This document shows positions 8,759 through 17,841 of a stretch of DNA of 64,000 nucleotides, piece by piece. Positions within the stretch are counted from its first letter, which is position 1. Every line of letters begins with the position of its first letter. A model generated the notes under the pieces. That model searched no databases and was not told the origin of the DNA. It worked only from the letters and a program-made list of their open reading frames with translations. The DNA is from an uncultured Roseburia sp. GTDB taxonomy: Bacteria > Bacillota > Clostridia > Lachnospirales > Lachnospiraceae. The stretch lies in contig CALZGM010000012.1 in the NCBI GenBank assembly GCA_945787015.1, positions 1 through 64,000 on the forward strand, read 5' to 3'. The translations under genes were made by a program, and so were the position numbers.

Positions 8759-10666
8759 ATGTTTGATGAGTTTTATGTTGAACAGGTGTTACACGGCTAT
8801 TCAAATGGACATAGACTATTACAGGCCTCTTGCAAGTTGTCAGAACAAGACAGTAAAAAAATGATGACGTTAAGTGATTTGTCAGGAAATGAATTTGTTG
8901 GAGGGTTTGAGAGATATTTTACAGGGTATAGCTTGTCTAACAATCGAATCGTATTAGCATGTACATGGTATGCAGAGGAGATGAAAAGGCCAGGATGCGT
9001 GTGGACTCATTCGATAATAATTAATACTAAGGATTTGGCGTGCAATAGAATGACATCGCAGGCTATTATTAACCTATTTAGAAGACCGGCGATAGATGAT
9101 AATTTTGAAATATATAATCAGACGTTAAAAGTTAAATGTTGCGAAGAAGTAAAACTTGATGCAGATAATTTGAAATATCTAATATGGTGTATTTGGGGAA
9201 ATAAAACACCTTTAGTAGTATTTGATAATTCATCTTCGAATTTAGAAAAGGAGTTGTTATTTTTATTTCTAACCCAACGTGATTTACTAGAATCAAGTTT
9301 TGCATTTTGTACCGGCTCTTTTTCGCTTCGTGGTTATGACGGAAATGTTATGCAATTCCAAATTGCTCCGTACAAAATATCAAGAAGCAAGATGTTTATA
9401 GGCGAGAAGGCTTCAGAAGCAAAAGAAAAAACTGTGATAAAAAATTATCCACTATGGGTAAATAAGATTTATGACAATATAGAAAAAGATAGTATGACCA
9501 TGTATAGAAAGTTTATGCAAGGTTTTTCTGATGAGTTTAAACAACCTTCTTATTTGCCATCTTTTGTAAAATTGTATGTCGGAGCAAAGGTCGATACAAA
9601 TGACACTAATTTAATTGAACTATTAGAGATGGCATGTGCTATCTTCAACGAAAAGAAGAGAATTTGTACTGAAATAATAAAATTATATAGCAACCAATAT
9701 TTTTCAGAGTGGTGTGGTACGGAAAATTATATTAGTGCGTTATCATTTTTTATAGAAAATATGTGGTTAGATATTTCTTCGATAGACCTCAAGTATTGGA
9801 TAAAGCAAGGCTACAATTCAAATTTCTTGGGTTCAAAGTTATTGTTCAAAAAAATAATAGAACAAGATGAGGAATGTGAAGTAGAATTATATCTCAAAGC
9901 ATATGCGCAAGTAATTTCTATTGATAAGTTTGCAGAGTTTACAGACTTGGAATCTGAAAGTTGCAGTACATTGATAAGTATTAGGAACGAGTTTGCTTTA
10001 TGTAAAGATATTTGGAGAGAGAAAATCGGATTTCAGAAAAGAATAATTACTTGCCTTAACAAACAAGAGGAAATACTGGATGCAGAGATAATCGAAACAG
10101 TTTTAAATACTAGTGAGTATGATTTGTCTCATGATTTATATAGGGTGTATGAGAAAGAATGTTTACCGGTATATTGGGAAAGTTTGTTGTATCATCCAAA
10201 ACGCAATTGTATAGATGGAATTACAGCTATTGTTAAAATGGATATTGTGGGTGGTGTCAAGAGAATACTAGCTAATTTAGAGCATAGAGAAAAACTACTC
10301 CGTTTGATGAATGTAGTAGATTCGTATAGCATGGCAGCTAAAGAATTAAGTAACGATGATATATGCAAAATCTATTACACTGTCAAGGAAGAGGAATGTT
10401 CAGACAGGGAGGAAGAAATACTGGCCAAATTCTTAGTGCCATTTTGCCTTGCAGAAAATTATACAATTGGAGTAGAAATCGCAGAATTTTCTTTTAATAT
10501 GGTTAACCAATTGTTGGCAGTGCAGGCATTCCCAGATGAAGAATGGAATAAATTAGAAAAAATATTGCCAGAAGTTGCGTATTATAATAACTGGGATAGA
10601 TGTAAGCGACTGCGAAAAGGATTTAGGAAAAAAGGGTATCCATTTGTTAAGAAAAAAGGGAGATAG
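8759..10666 (+). CDS. GTPase-associated protein 1 (GAP1)-like protein
   Basis: A 635-residue protein opening with VEQVLHGYSNGHRLL, the hallmark of the N-terminal GAP1-N2 type domain, then a middle region with TGSFSLRGYDG and a long helical C-terminus ending in a very basic tail. It follows the second GTPase after one base and is the last gene of the operon; a hairpin at 10779 follows. GAP1 proteins were defined by comparative genomics as constant partners of double GTPases and were predicted to be biological-conflict components; the biochemical role is not established. The family call rests on the N-terminal motif plus the neighbourhood. Confidence 0.75.
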   Translation: MFDEFYVEQVLHGYSNGHRLLQASCKLSEQDSKKMMTLSDLSGNEFVGGFERYFTGYSLSNNRIVLACTWYAEEMKRPGCVWTHSIIINTKDLACNRMTSQAIINLFRRPAIDDNFEIYNQTLKVKCCEEVKLDADNLKYLIWCIWGNKTPLVVFDNSSSNLEKELLFLFLTQRDLLESSFAFCTGSFSLRGYDGNVMQFQIAPYKISRSKMFIGEKASEAKEKTVIKNYPLWVNKIYDNIEKDSMTMYRKFMQGFSDEFKQPSYLPSFVKLYVGAKVDTNDTNLIELLEMACAIFNEKKRICTEIIKLYSNQYFSEWCGTENYISALSFFIENMWLDISSIDLKYWIKQGYNSNFLGSKLLFKKIIEQDEECEVELYLKAYAQVISIDKFAEFTDLESESCSTLISIRNEFALCKDIWREKIGFQKRIITCLNKQEEILDAEIIETVLNTSEYDLSHDLYRVYEKECLPVYWESLLYHPKRNCIDGITAIVKMDIVGGVKRILANLEHREKLLRLMNVVDSYSMAAKELSNDDICKIYYTVKEEECSDREEEILAKFLVPFCLAENYTIGVEIAEFSFNMVNQLLAVQAFPDEEWNKLEKILPEVAYYNNWDRCKRLRKGFRKKGYPFVKKKGR

Positions 10667-10778
10667 CCAAGAGTTTCTATTTAAAGTCTGTTAGTTGAAT
10701 ATATAGAGATCTTAAAGCTTTTGAGTGTTACTAATGGATTTGCGAGACATTTTTTGGGGGTCTGACAGGAATATTAGA

Positions 10779-10810
10779 AAAAGGCACTTACACTTTGGTA
10801 GGTGCCTTTA
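10779..10810 (+). terminator. Terminator-like hairpin after the GTPase operon
   Basis: Stem AAAGGCAC/GTGCCTTT at 10780-10787 and 10802-10809 with a 14-base loop. It lies between the end of the plus-strand operon and the convergent recombinase gene. The T-tract is weak. The rest of 10667-10905 shows no gene. Confidence 0.55.
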
Positions 10811-10905
10811 GTCAGTTAAATTCAAATGTTTAAAATATAGGTTAAATGAAAAGCGTGTTTGACGGTTCATATACTATTGAGTTTTGATATATTGGTAATA
10901 AGGAT

Positions 10906-11826
10906 TTATATACTAAAATCTTTTCTCGGATGTTTAGTCGTAAGAATATTTCTCTGCTTTGACATAGCAACATGTGTGTATATTTCTGTAACGTTGATAG
11001 AACTATGACCTAATATTTCTTGGATATAGCGAATATCGACATCTGCCTCTAATAGACTGGTGGCGAATGTATGGCGAAACATATGCGGGGTAATATGTAA
11101 TTCTATAGCGGCGAGTGAGGTATACTTATTGATCATTCTTCTAACAGATTGGTCAGATAATGGTCGACCGGATTGATTAACAAAAAAATAGTTGCAACTT
11201 CTAATTATGGTTATGAAATTCTTTTTGTATTCCGCGAGAATGTTGATGACATCGTCATTACCAATTTGAATTTTTCTTTCTTTTGCGCCTTTTCCGTAGA
11301 TTAAAATTGTTTTCTCATACAAATCTACATTGAGTGATTTTAAAGAGCATAGTTCGGAGATGCGAATCCCGGTTGCAAAAAGCAGTTCAATTACGGCAAT
11401 GTCTCTTAAAGCATTTTTTTGCTGATAATCGGTAGTCGCATTGGTACGATAGGTGTAAATGGTGGATAAAAATGTTTCTACTACTTGCAAGGGGATTGTT
11501 TTAGGCAGGATGGTAGGCTCACGAAATTTAACATGTACACGATTGAAGGGATTTCGGTCAATAAATTCTTTGTACTCAAGATAGTGAAAAAATGCTTTTA
11601 GAGCTGCAATTTTTCTTTTGACGGTTTTGGGCTTATATTTTTCGTGCAGGGAGGCTATATAATTTTCTAATACATCACTGTCAATTTGACTGATTTCTTG
11701 TGATGGGACTTTGAGTTGAAATTGATGCAAATCAATTCGGTAGGCTTTTAGAGTTTTGGAGTCTAGGCGCTTTTTAGTCTGACAGAAAATCAAATATTTT
11801 TCGAGTAAAGTTTCTAAGTTGTTCAT
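10906..11826 (-). CDS. Tyrosine recombinase (XerC/XerD-like integrase)
   Basis: A 306-residue protein with an N-terminal SAM-like core-binding domain (1-100) and a complete catalytic domain: R155 in ATGIRISEL, H248 and R251 in HMFRHTF, H274 in LGHSSINVT and the nucleophile Y283 in IYTHV. It is expected to carry out site-specific DNA strand exchange. The start follows an AAAGGAGA site. The size and lack of an AP2-type arm-binding domain are Xer-like rather than Tn916-like, so it may act on element resolution or cassette integration. It is a lone gene pointing towards the GTPase operon. Confidence 0.9.
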   Translation of the reverse strand: MNNLETLLEKYLIFCQTKKRLDSKTLKAYRIDLHQFQLKVPSQEISQIDSDVLENYIASLHEKYKPKTVKRKIAALKAFFHYLEYKEFIDRNPFNRVHVKFREPTILPKTIPLQVVETFLSTIYTYRTNATTDYQQKNALRDIAVIELLFATGIRISELCSLKSLNVDLYEKTILIYGKGAKERKIQIGNDDVINILAEYKKNFITIIRSCNYFFVNQSGRPLSDQSVRRMINKYTSLAAIELHITPHMFRHTFATSLLEADVDIRYIQEILGHSSINVTEIYTHVAMSKQRNILTTKHPRKDFSI

Positions 11827-11916
11827 AAATTAAAATCTCCTTTGTGTTATATAGTTAAAACAACATGTATTATATAAAAAGTGCCAAATGAATTATAGCG
11901 TGGAAATAATTTTTTT

Positions 11917-11940
11917 AGAGAGCGAAAGCTCTCTTTTTTT
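11917..11940 (+). terminator. Strong intrinsic terminator without an upstream gene
   Basis: AGAGAGC, GAAA tetraloop, GCTCTCT, then seven T residues on the plus strand. No plus-strand gene ends nearby: the nearest upstream feature is the minus-strand recombinase start at 11826. It may end a short plus-strand RNA from 11827-11916, or be a leftover from a displaced gene. The remaining sequence to 12149 holds nothing else I can name. Confidence 0.75.
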
Positions 11941-12149
11941 GCGCAAAAATGACGCATAGCATGACTTATCTGGACGTGTGAATGGATTTTCTTATGAGAT
12001 ATCGTTATATCGGATGTTAAAGTAGGAATTCAATTTATGTAGTAGATAAAAAGTGCATTACACATATGAATGGCAGATTGCATTTATTAATGTCATAAGA
12101 GGACCACCTTTGTCTTTCATTTCAAAAAATGAAATGGAGGACAGAGAAA

Positions 12150-12584
12150 GTGTCACAGAGAATACGAATAAGAATACAGGATTTTTATAGTAATGCAATT
12201 GGGGAAGAAGAGTATACATATGTGACCCCAGAAGTTTATGAAGCATTATCTCAAACATTCCGTAAAGAAGCACATGCAGAAGAAATGCGTGATATTAGAC
12301 ATGTATCAAAAAGAAGATATGCGGAAGGAGACACAGAGGATATTCTATTTGATGCTGGAGAATCATTGGAAGATATTATTATCCGGCAGATGGAGATGGA
12401 AGTTCTTCAAAGTGCAATCCAGACATTATCAGATGTGCAAAAAATGCGTGTTCAGATGTATTATTTTGAAGGGATGAACATTACTGAAATTGCGGAAAAA
12501 CAAGGAGTAAATGTTAATGCAGTATGGAAGTCATTGCAATTGGCAATTACACAGTTAAAGAAAATTTTGAGTAATCAGTTATAA
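12150..12584 (+). CDS. Sigma-70-like factor, region 4 helix-turn-helix
   Basis: About 144 residues from GTG 12150, chosen because GGAGG sits nine bases ahead; an in-frame ATG at 12129 has no such site. The C-terminal 60 residues (LSDVQKMRVQMYYFEGMNIT, then EIAEKQGVNVNAVWKSLQLA) are a sigma region 4 DNA-binding fold. The N-terminal part is short and acidic and does not look like a full region 2. Similar small sigma-like proteins are common in clostridial mobile elements, where they activate element genes. It is followed at once by a strong hairpin. Confidence 0.8.
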   Translation: MSQRIRIRIQDFYSNAIGEEEYTYVTPEVYEALSQTFRKEAHAEEMRDIRHVSKRRYAEGDTEDILFDAGESLEDIIIRQMEMEVLQSAIQTLSDVQKMRVQMYYFEGMNITEIAEKQGVNVNAVWKSLQLAITQLKKILSNQL

Positions 12585-12589
12585 GATAC

Positions 12590-12630
12590 AAGAGAGGGAT
12601 ATGTTGCGAGTTTGCACATATCCCTCTCTT
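12590..12630 (+). terminator. Long hairpin after the sigma-like gene
   Basis: A perfect 15-base stem (12590-12604 with 12616-12630) around an 11-base loop, directly after the stop codon at 12584. There is little T-tract. Confidence 0.7.
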
Positions 12631-12837
12631 GTTGAATAAGTAAATATTCATTAATAAAAATACTAATAACAAGCAGTATCTTTTCTATGAAGGGAAAAAT
12701 AGAAAGGTTCGCACTATGGTATACTTTCAATGTACTAGGAAAATCATTCTGTGCAATATCATCGTATAACGATTATTTTTATTGATATGCTTCTTGGCAA
12801 TTTATTTTGTATTTATAAAACATTACAAAACAGAAGG

Positions 12838-12867
12838 TTTACACATGTAGAAAACGTGTGTTATATT
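12838..12867 (+). promoter_or_regulatory. Promoter with embedded dyad before the phosphorylase/NTPase pair
   Basis: A -35 like TTTACA (12838-12843), 18 bases, then TATATT (12862-12867). Between them lies an imperfect dyad, ACACATGT ... ACGTGTGT, at about 12841-12861, placed where a repressor would block polymerase. No other gene is visible in 12631-12943. Confidence 0.5.
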
Positions 12868-12943
12868 GTAATATATAGAACTATAGAAATATATAATCAG
12901 AGGAATTAGCGTTGCATAAATTATAAAGAAAGAGGAAAATGGT

Positions 12944-13972
12944 ATGACTGATCGTTACAAAAGCGGGCTAGAATCAGAAAAAGAAAAGAAATTATCGAAT
13001 GCTGCACATGAAAATGTAATGAAATTTTATGAGATAAATAAAAAGCATTGTGATGATGCATATTCATATTATAAAGATTACGAATTAAATAAAGGGAAAT
13101 ATGTTGAAAAACCATGCAATTTGAAATTGAAAGAATTTAGGGAACTAGTTGGTGAAAAAAGCATATTGGTATTGACAGCAAATAATATAGAGGAAGCTAT
13201 TTTTTTAATTTCTTTATATGATATGTTAAAGCAGCCTATTCAATCATATAGTGTGAAAAAATATGTATACCAAGTTATAAAGGTAGGAGAATATACAATT
13301 ATTCATAATCATACAGAGAGAACAGGAGATGAATTCACAAGGCGCTCAATTAATGCAGCAACAAGATTATTTCAGCCAAGCTATATTATCTTACTTGGAA
13401 TTTGTTATGGTATAGATTTTAAAAAACATGATTTAGGAGATGTATTTATATCTGAAACGGTTCATGGTTTTAGAGTTAATTTTAGAGATTCTGATTTAGA
13501 GGAAGAGGAACAAACATTTTATGAAGCGGAAACAGAATTTTTAGAGTTACCTGATACGGACATGATTTCTTTAATAAAGAGCCATTTCAATTATTACCAA
13601 CCTACAAATGATATTTTGGGGGTTAGAATGAATATTATTATAGGAAAAATGCTGTCATCAAATAGTTTGATGAGCAGTAAAGCAGTAAAAACTGCTGTAA
13701 TGAGTTATTTGGGGCAAGCTAGACCGAAACCTATAGGTGGAGAGATGGAAGCATGTGGTATTTTTAAGTCGAATTATTTTGAAGAATTGAAATTTAAGAA
13801 ATGGCTTGTAATCAAAAGTGTATGTGATTGGGGAGAAAAGAAAAATGCATTGAGTTTAGATATAGAAGAAAATGATAGAATAAAGGATAGTATACAAGCA
13901 TATGCAATGACAAATGCTTGTGTGGTATTTAAAGAGATTCTTAATGGAGAACTATTGAAGGAGGAGATATAA
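12944..13972 (+). CDS. Nucleoside-phosphorylase-superfamily protein of a conflict module
   Basis: A 342-residue protein. From about residue 60 it has the phosphorylase/MTA-SAH nucleosidase fold: ILLGICYGIDFKKHDLGDVF with the GxCxG-type phosphate or base-site loop, GGEMEACGIF (the ME pair that binds ribose) and a late KSVCDWGEKKN block with the catalytic-type aspartate. The N-terminal 60 residues are charged and helical. It is translationally coupled to the next gene (TAATG overlap at 13970-13974). Such domains occur next to STAND/NACHT ATPases in predicted bacterial immune modules, where they may destroy a nucleotide or nucleoside on activation. Housekeeping purine salvage is unlikely given the partner. 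Confidence 0.75.
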   Translation: MTDRYKSGLESEKEKKLSNAAHENVMKFYEINKKHCDDAYSYYKDYELNKGKYVEKPCNLKLKEFRELVGEKSILVLTANNIEEAIFLISLYDMLKQPIQSYSVKKYVYQVIKVGEYTIIHNHTERTGDEFTRRSINAATRLFQPSYIILLGICYGIDFKKHDLGDVFISETVHGFRVNFRDSDLEEEEQTFYEAETEFLELPDTDMISLIKSHFNYYQPTNDILGVRMNIIIGKMLSSNSLMSSKAVKTAVMSYLGQARPKPIGGEMEACGIFKSNYFEELKFKKWLVIKSVCDWGEKKNALSLDIEENDRIKDSIQAYAMTNACVVFKEILNGELLKEEI

Positions 13973-16215
13973 TGTATAAATTTTATGGCACTGATATAGA
14001 GAAGATAAGTGAAGAGTTTTTATTAAAGGCAACTCCTTTTGTAAAAGATACACGAATTAATTTTATGCATAAATTAACACCAGAAATTTTCTTTGAAAAT
14101 TTGTATACGGGTAGAATAACAGATGCTGATACAGAAATAAATAAAGAGAATCTTCGTTTTGAGTGTGATATTAATAATGCTTTGACATGTTTTGAAAATA
14201 AATTTGCAAAAGTAGATTTGATTCACATCGCTGGATATGGAGGGTGCGGAAAAACAACCTTTTTAAGATATCTGTTATGGAATCTAGGACTAGTTAATGA
14301 AACAAACGATATTGTTATTGATTTTGAGGGAGAGAAAAAAATTGATGAGCCATTAGTACATTGGGTAGCAACAATGTTTAGTGAGAATACAAATGATGTT
14401 TTAAAATACTTTAATAGGTTACTAAAAAATGAGATATTTAACTTGAATAGATTTCGTGATGTTGACAAAATAGGTACGTTGCTGATAGACATAGAAGAAC
14501 TGATAGTACAAGGAGAAAATGTCAATAGAGAGGAAATAAAAAGTAAAATTTATAAACAACAAGAGATGTTTTCTTCATATGAAAAGTATTGCTATAATCT
14601 TATGCTGATGGGATTTTTGTTGCAGATATATAAATATATAAATGAGGATTATAAAAAACCAATAGTTATAGCGTTTGATAATGTAGATTCTATAAGTGAC
14701 TTAGAAGAAGAAAAAACGTTAGTTTTGGCGTTAAAAGAATTTATCAATGATTGTAATTTTTTCTTTGGTATGAATGTCGAGAATGAAAAAATATATGAGA
14801 ATCAAGTGTTATCAGATATTATAGCAAGAACTAAGTTTATCTTTTTTCTTACAACAAGAATGATTACGATAAAAAGATATTTAGAATTAGAACCAGATTT
14901 AGAAAATGTATATGGTTGGGTTAGTTTAAAAATGCCAGAACATTATTATAATCATCGTGCGATAATAAACAAACGTGCAACATATTATAAAAATATGGAG
15001 GAGGGGAAAAATGGAGAGAGAATCCAAGCTTTAATTAATATAAAGAATTTTGCTAATATAGTATATAGGAATTATAATTTCAAACGATTATTTAATGGTA
15101 ATATTAGATTTTGTTTGGAAACATTATGTAAAATTAATAGAACATACTCAGCAACTTCGTTAATAAAAGAAAGTATGCAAATGTATGAAATGAAAAGTGA
15201 CTGCCATGAAGTATTGGATGGAGCCAGCGGGATTGTGTTGGGGATGCTTTTTAACTATTTTAAGGATAATGGTGTATATAGTGAAAAGTTGCATTTGAGT
15301 GAATGTAGATGTGATTATAGAATAAGTCTTTCGAGAATTATTTTGACAGTTATTAGAGAAAAAGGAGGTTCGTGCTCATTACTAGAAATATTTAAACTAT
15401 TGACTCCATTTTTTGGAGCAGAAGATATATGTAACGTTGTATGGGATTTGAGCGAGGAAAGCAGAGAATGCTGGAGGAGACTTATTACTTTTAATTTGCT
15501 TTTTCCCCAAAATCCTAAGGAACTACAAAAGCAAGCAAAATTATTTTTAGTGGGAAATGTTGACATTGAGCAATATACAGAACTCAATTTGTGCATTGCG
15601 GGTTTGGCATATATGGATTGTATGGTTCCACATTTTGAATTTATGTTAAGTAGACATAAATATACTGTGGATAATGTACAAAATGAAAATTATCAACCGT
15701 TATTTTGTAGAAATAGTGAAGATAGAATTCAGTCTGATGATCCTGGTATTAGGTATAGGTTTGAAAGAAAGATTGATTGGGTTTATGAGGCAGTTGCAGA
15801 TTGCTGCGTAAATTCTACACATTTTGCAAAGAAAGTAATGGATGAATTCCACCTTAGTCGGGAAGAATTTGTAAATAATACGTATTTCAACTATCATGCA
15901 ACTAATAGGGATGGAACTGCAGGTGCGAGGAGAAGTTATGAGTCAAGATTAATTTTTAGTCATATAGGTTATATTGAAAGATACAGACGCTATTTACTAT
16001 TTAAGAATCGTTCGAAATTATCACCTTATTTAAGAGAGATAAATGAAAAGCTTGTAGTTCGAATAAAAAGATATTTGGATTTGTATTGTGATAGCGAAAG
16101 ATGTTTTCATACTCCAGAACAGGATGAGGCTACAAAAGAATTGTATGATTATATAAATATAATTTCTAAAACAAATTATTTTGATTTTAGTACTAAAATA
16201 GAAGTTCTAAATTAG
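13972..16215 (+). CDS. STAND/NACHT-like P-loop NTPase
   Basis: A 747-residue protein with a short N-terminal extension (1-80), Walker A GYGGCGKTT at 88-96, Walker B-like IAFDNVD ending at 239 and a sensor-like FFLTTR block further on. The C-terminal 400 residues are helical with no recognised domain. A very good AGGAGG site lies in the end of the phosphorylase gene and the stop and start codons overlap. I infer that this NTPase senses a trigger and controls the phosphorylase. Unlike many NACHT proteins it carries no fused effector, so the phosphorylase is the probable effector. Confidence 0.7.
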   Translation: MYKFYGTDIEKISEEFLLKATPFVKDTRINFMHKLTPEIFFENLYTGRITDADTEINKENLRFECDINNALTCFENKFAKVDLIHIAGYGGCGKTTFLRYLLWNLGLVNETNDIVIDFEGEKKIDEPLVHWVATMFSENTNDVLKYFNRLLKNEIFNLNRFRDVDKIGTLLIDIEELIVQGENVNREEIKSKIYKQQEMFSSYEKYCYNLMLMGFLLQIYKYINEDYKKPIVIAFDNVDSISDLEEEKTLVLALKEFINDCNFFFGMNVENEKIYENQVLSDIIARTKFIFFLTTRMITIKRYLELEPDLENVYGWVSLKMPEHYYNHRAIINKRATYYKNMEEGKNGERIQALINIKNFANIVYRNYNFKRLFNGNIRFCLETLCKINRTYSATSLIKESMQMYEMKSDCHEVLDGASGIVLGMLFNYFKDNGVYSEKLHLSECRCDYRISLSRIILTVIREKGGSCSLLEIFKLLTPFFGAEDICNVVWDLSEESRECWRRLITFNLLFPQNPKELQKQAKLFLVGNVDIEQYTELNLCIAGLAYMDCMVPHFEFMLSRHKYTVDNVQNENYQPLFCRNSEDRIQSDDPGIRYRFERKIDWVYEAVADCCVNSTHFAKKVMDEFHLSREEFVNNTYFNYHATNRDGTAGARRSYESRLIFSHIGYIERYRRYLLFKNRSKLSPYLREINEKLVVRIKRYLDLYCDSERCFHTPEQDEATKELYDYINIISKTNYFDFSTKIEVLN

Positions 16216-16324
16216 AATAATATCTATGATGATATAACTGATAGAGCACTGGATAGAAAAGTTTTGTTATATACATCGAGAAGAATAACAGTATATTAAC
16301 CAGACTAGCAATGAAAAATATGAG

Positions 16325-16362
16325 CAGAGATAAGACAAAAAATCGTTTTATCTCTGTTTTTT
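16325..16362 (+). terminator. Intrinsic terminator of the phosphorylase/NTPase operon
   Basis: Stem CAGAGATAAGAC/GTTTTATCTCTG with G-U pairs and an 8-base loop, followed by six T residues. About 110 bases after the NTPase stop codon. Confidence 0.8.
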
Positions 16363-16402
16363 GCGTAAAAATAAAAATTTTATAATTTGGGGTGTAAAAA
16401 TC

Positions 16403-16440
16403 GTTCCTTTCTGTGAGTACTTTACGAGAGGAACTTTTTT
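16403..16440 (+). terminator. Terminator-like hairpin
   Basis: GTTCCTTTC pairs with GAGAGGAAC (one G-U), followed by six or more T residues. It lies just inside the left edge of the GC-richer region. Confidence 0.6.
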
Positions 16441-17112
16441 AACAGATGATCTCTTTAGAAAATCCTCTCGCGGTACATTGACAAAAGCCGGAGAGGAAAT
16501 AGAGTCCTGGTCCGAGAGCAACAAAGCTCACGCCATGTTGCCAGCCATATCCAGCAGTCCAGATACATTAGCCATTTAAGGAGCCGTAACCGGGGCGCAC
16601 TGACACTCCTGCATTCTGCGCGAGTAATGAGCCAAGTAAAGTAAAGATGCTTGCATCTGTATTTGGCGAATACCGCGACAATCGGGCAGATTCTCTGACC
16701 GATTTGGGTGTAAAAAAGATCGCATCTAAGGAGCCGAGCGGGAAAGCCGGGGTACAGCCTGTCTGTGGTAGACAGGCGCGATGAGAGAAATGGCCTATAA
16801 TGATACTCCTTGAGATTAGCCAGCACGCAGTGGTGGAGGTGAGATTCCTGTGATGTCTGTCTGCCAAATAAGGCAGGAACCGCAGACAGTCTGGATTGAC
16901 TGCCTAGGAATGACCACGGACAGAGTGATGATTTTTTCGCTCTGTCTTTGCGCCGTTCCGGCTCCGGGGAGTAGTGTCGAATAGGAGCAAATCACTTTAT
17001 ACATGAAGTGAAGGATTATGGCAGTAAGACTTAATCACAGAATCCATGCGGCGGAGGGACATACTTCTGCCGTATTCTTGTGGGATTAAGCACCATGAAA
17101 GGAGATTTTGTA
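16441..17112 (+). other. GC-richer non-coding region with several stable hairpins
   Basis: About 670 bases with no convincing gene. Clear stem-loops include CCTGTCT/AGACAGG near 16758-16776, CTGTCTGC/GCAGACAG near 16856-16889 and GACAGAG/CTCTGTC near 16919-16946. A motif CAT[TC]TAAGGAGCCG occurs twice (16573 and 16723), each followed by a CCGGGG element. It may be a structured RNA of the mobile unit or an old degenerated gene region; I cannot decide by eye. Confidence 0.35.
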
Positions 17113-17508
17113 ATGAGAAAAGAAGATATGGAAATGATTGCGAGGATTCTTGATTCAGAGAGAGTAGGATATGCCTATCTTTACCCACGTGACGGAGGGG
17201 CAAGACAGGAGTCCATGATTTCCACTACCCCGGAAAATATCGCCAACTATATCGGCAGCCATATGTTTGAAGCAGAAAAAATGGTTATCACGGATATGTG
17301 CGACAGGTTGGTGTTAGACACCTGTGGGTATTTTCTGAATAACTGCCCGGATCAGAACTTCTGTAAAGAGATTCACCCGTTCCTGATACCAATCCAGATG
17401 GGAGAAAAGGAGGCCGGAGAGGTTCTCGGCGTTGACAGGGATGTGGCTGATGAGTATTTTGCCGCGGAAGATGAAGCTGTGACAATGGCAGAGATGAGTA
17501 TGCCATAA
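17113..17508 (+). CDS. Conserved-looking mobile-element protein of unknown function
   Basis: About 131 residues from ATG 17113, chosen because AAAGGAG lies eight bases upstream. An in-frame GTG at 17080 is less well placed. The protein is acidic and soluble, with scattered cysteines (TDMCDRL, CGYFLNNCPDQNFC) but no clean zinc motif. I do not recognise a family with certainty. Genes of this size in front of recombinase clusters are common in Lachnospiraceae conjugative elements. It has the GC-richer composition of the recombinases, so it belongs to the element. Confidence 0.6.
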   Translation: MRKEDMEMIARILDSERVGYAYLYPRDGGARQESMISTTPENIANYIGSHMFEAEKMVITDMCDRLVLDTCGYFLNNCPDQNFCKEIHPFLIPIQMGEKEAGEVLGVDRDVADEYFAAEDEAVTMAEMSMP

Positions 17509-17595
17509 GTGTGTTTGTGCTGGCGGCGATGGCAGTTATAGCCGCCGGAAGTTATCAGATAGATTGATTTTGTAGAGAGAAAGCAGGTGGAGGTA

Positions 17596-17751
17596 GTGGA
17601 GAGCGGAGCCAATGAAGTGATGTACAAGATGGCAGAATTCTTGCTAAAAAATATGCAGGAAAATGATCTGATTAGTGAGGAAGAAAGGAAAAAAATCACT
17701 GTTTTGAACATTGAGACTTTTTCCCCGGAACTTGCCCAAGTATATCTGTAA
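17596..17751 (+). CDS. Small SHOCT-like protein upstream of the recombinases
   Basis: A 51-residue reading frame with two halves: a helix MYKMAEFLLKNMQENDLISE and a tail LNIETFSPELAQVYL. This resembles the short SHOCT-like proteins that often precede clostridial large serine recombinase genes. GTG 17596 follows AGGTGG; ATG 17620 is an alternative start. Probably a recombination accessory or regulator, by position only. Confidence 0.5.
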   Translation: MESGANEVMYKMAEFLLKNMQENDLISEEERKKITVLNIETFSPELAQVYL

Positions 17752-17841
17752 AAACACTAGATATCTTCTGACTTGTGTGGTAGTGTATGTTGCTGACAAG
17801 GGCACAAACCCTTGAAATTTCAGGGAAAGGAGAAAAAGTAC

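Noticed and set aside
10906..11826. Integrase of the whole left island
   Set aside because: The recombinase is internal, Xer-like in size, lacks an arm-binding domain and is far from the putative junction at 29.8 kb, so I assign it no such role.
16441..17112. Group II intron or reverse-transcriptase element
   Set aside because: No domain V-like hairpin with the expected sequence and no intron-encoded protein; the minus-strand frames here have no sensible composition.
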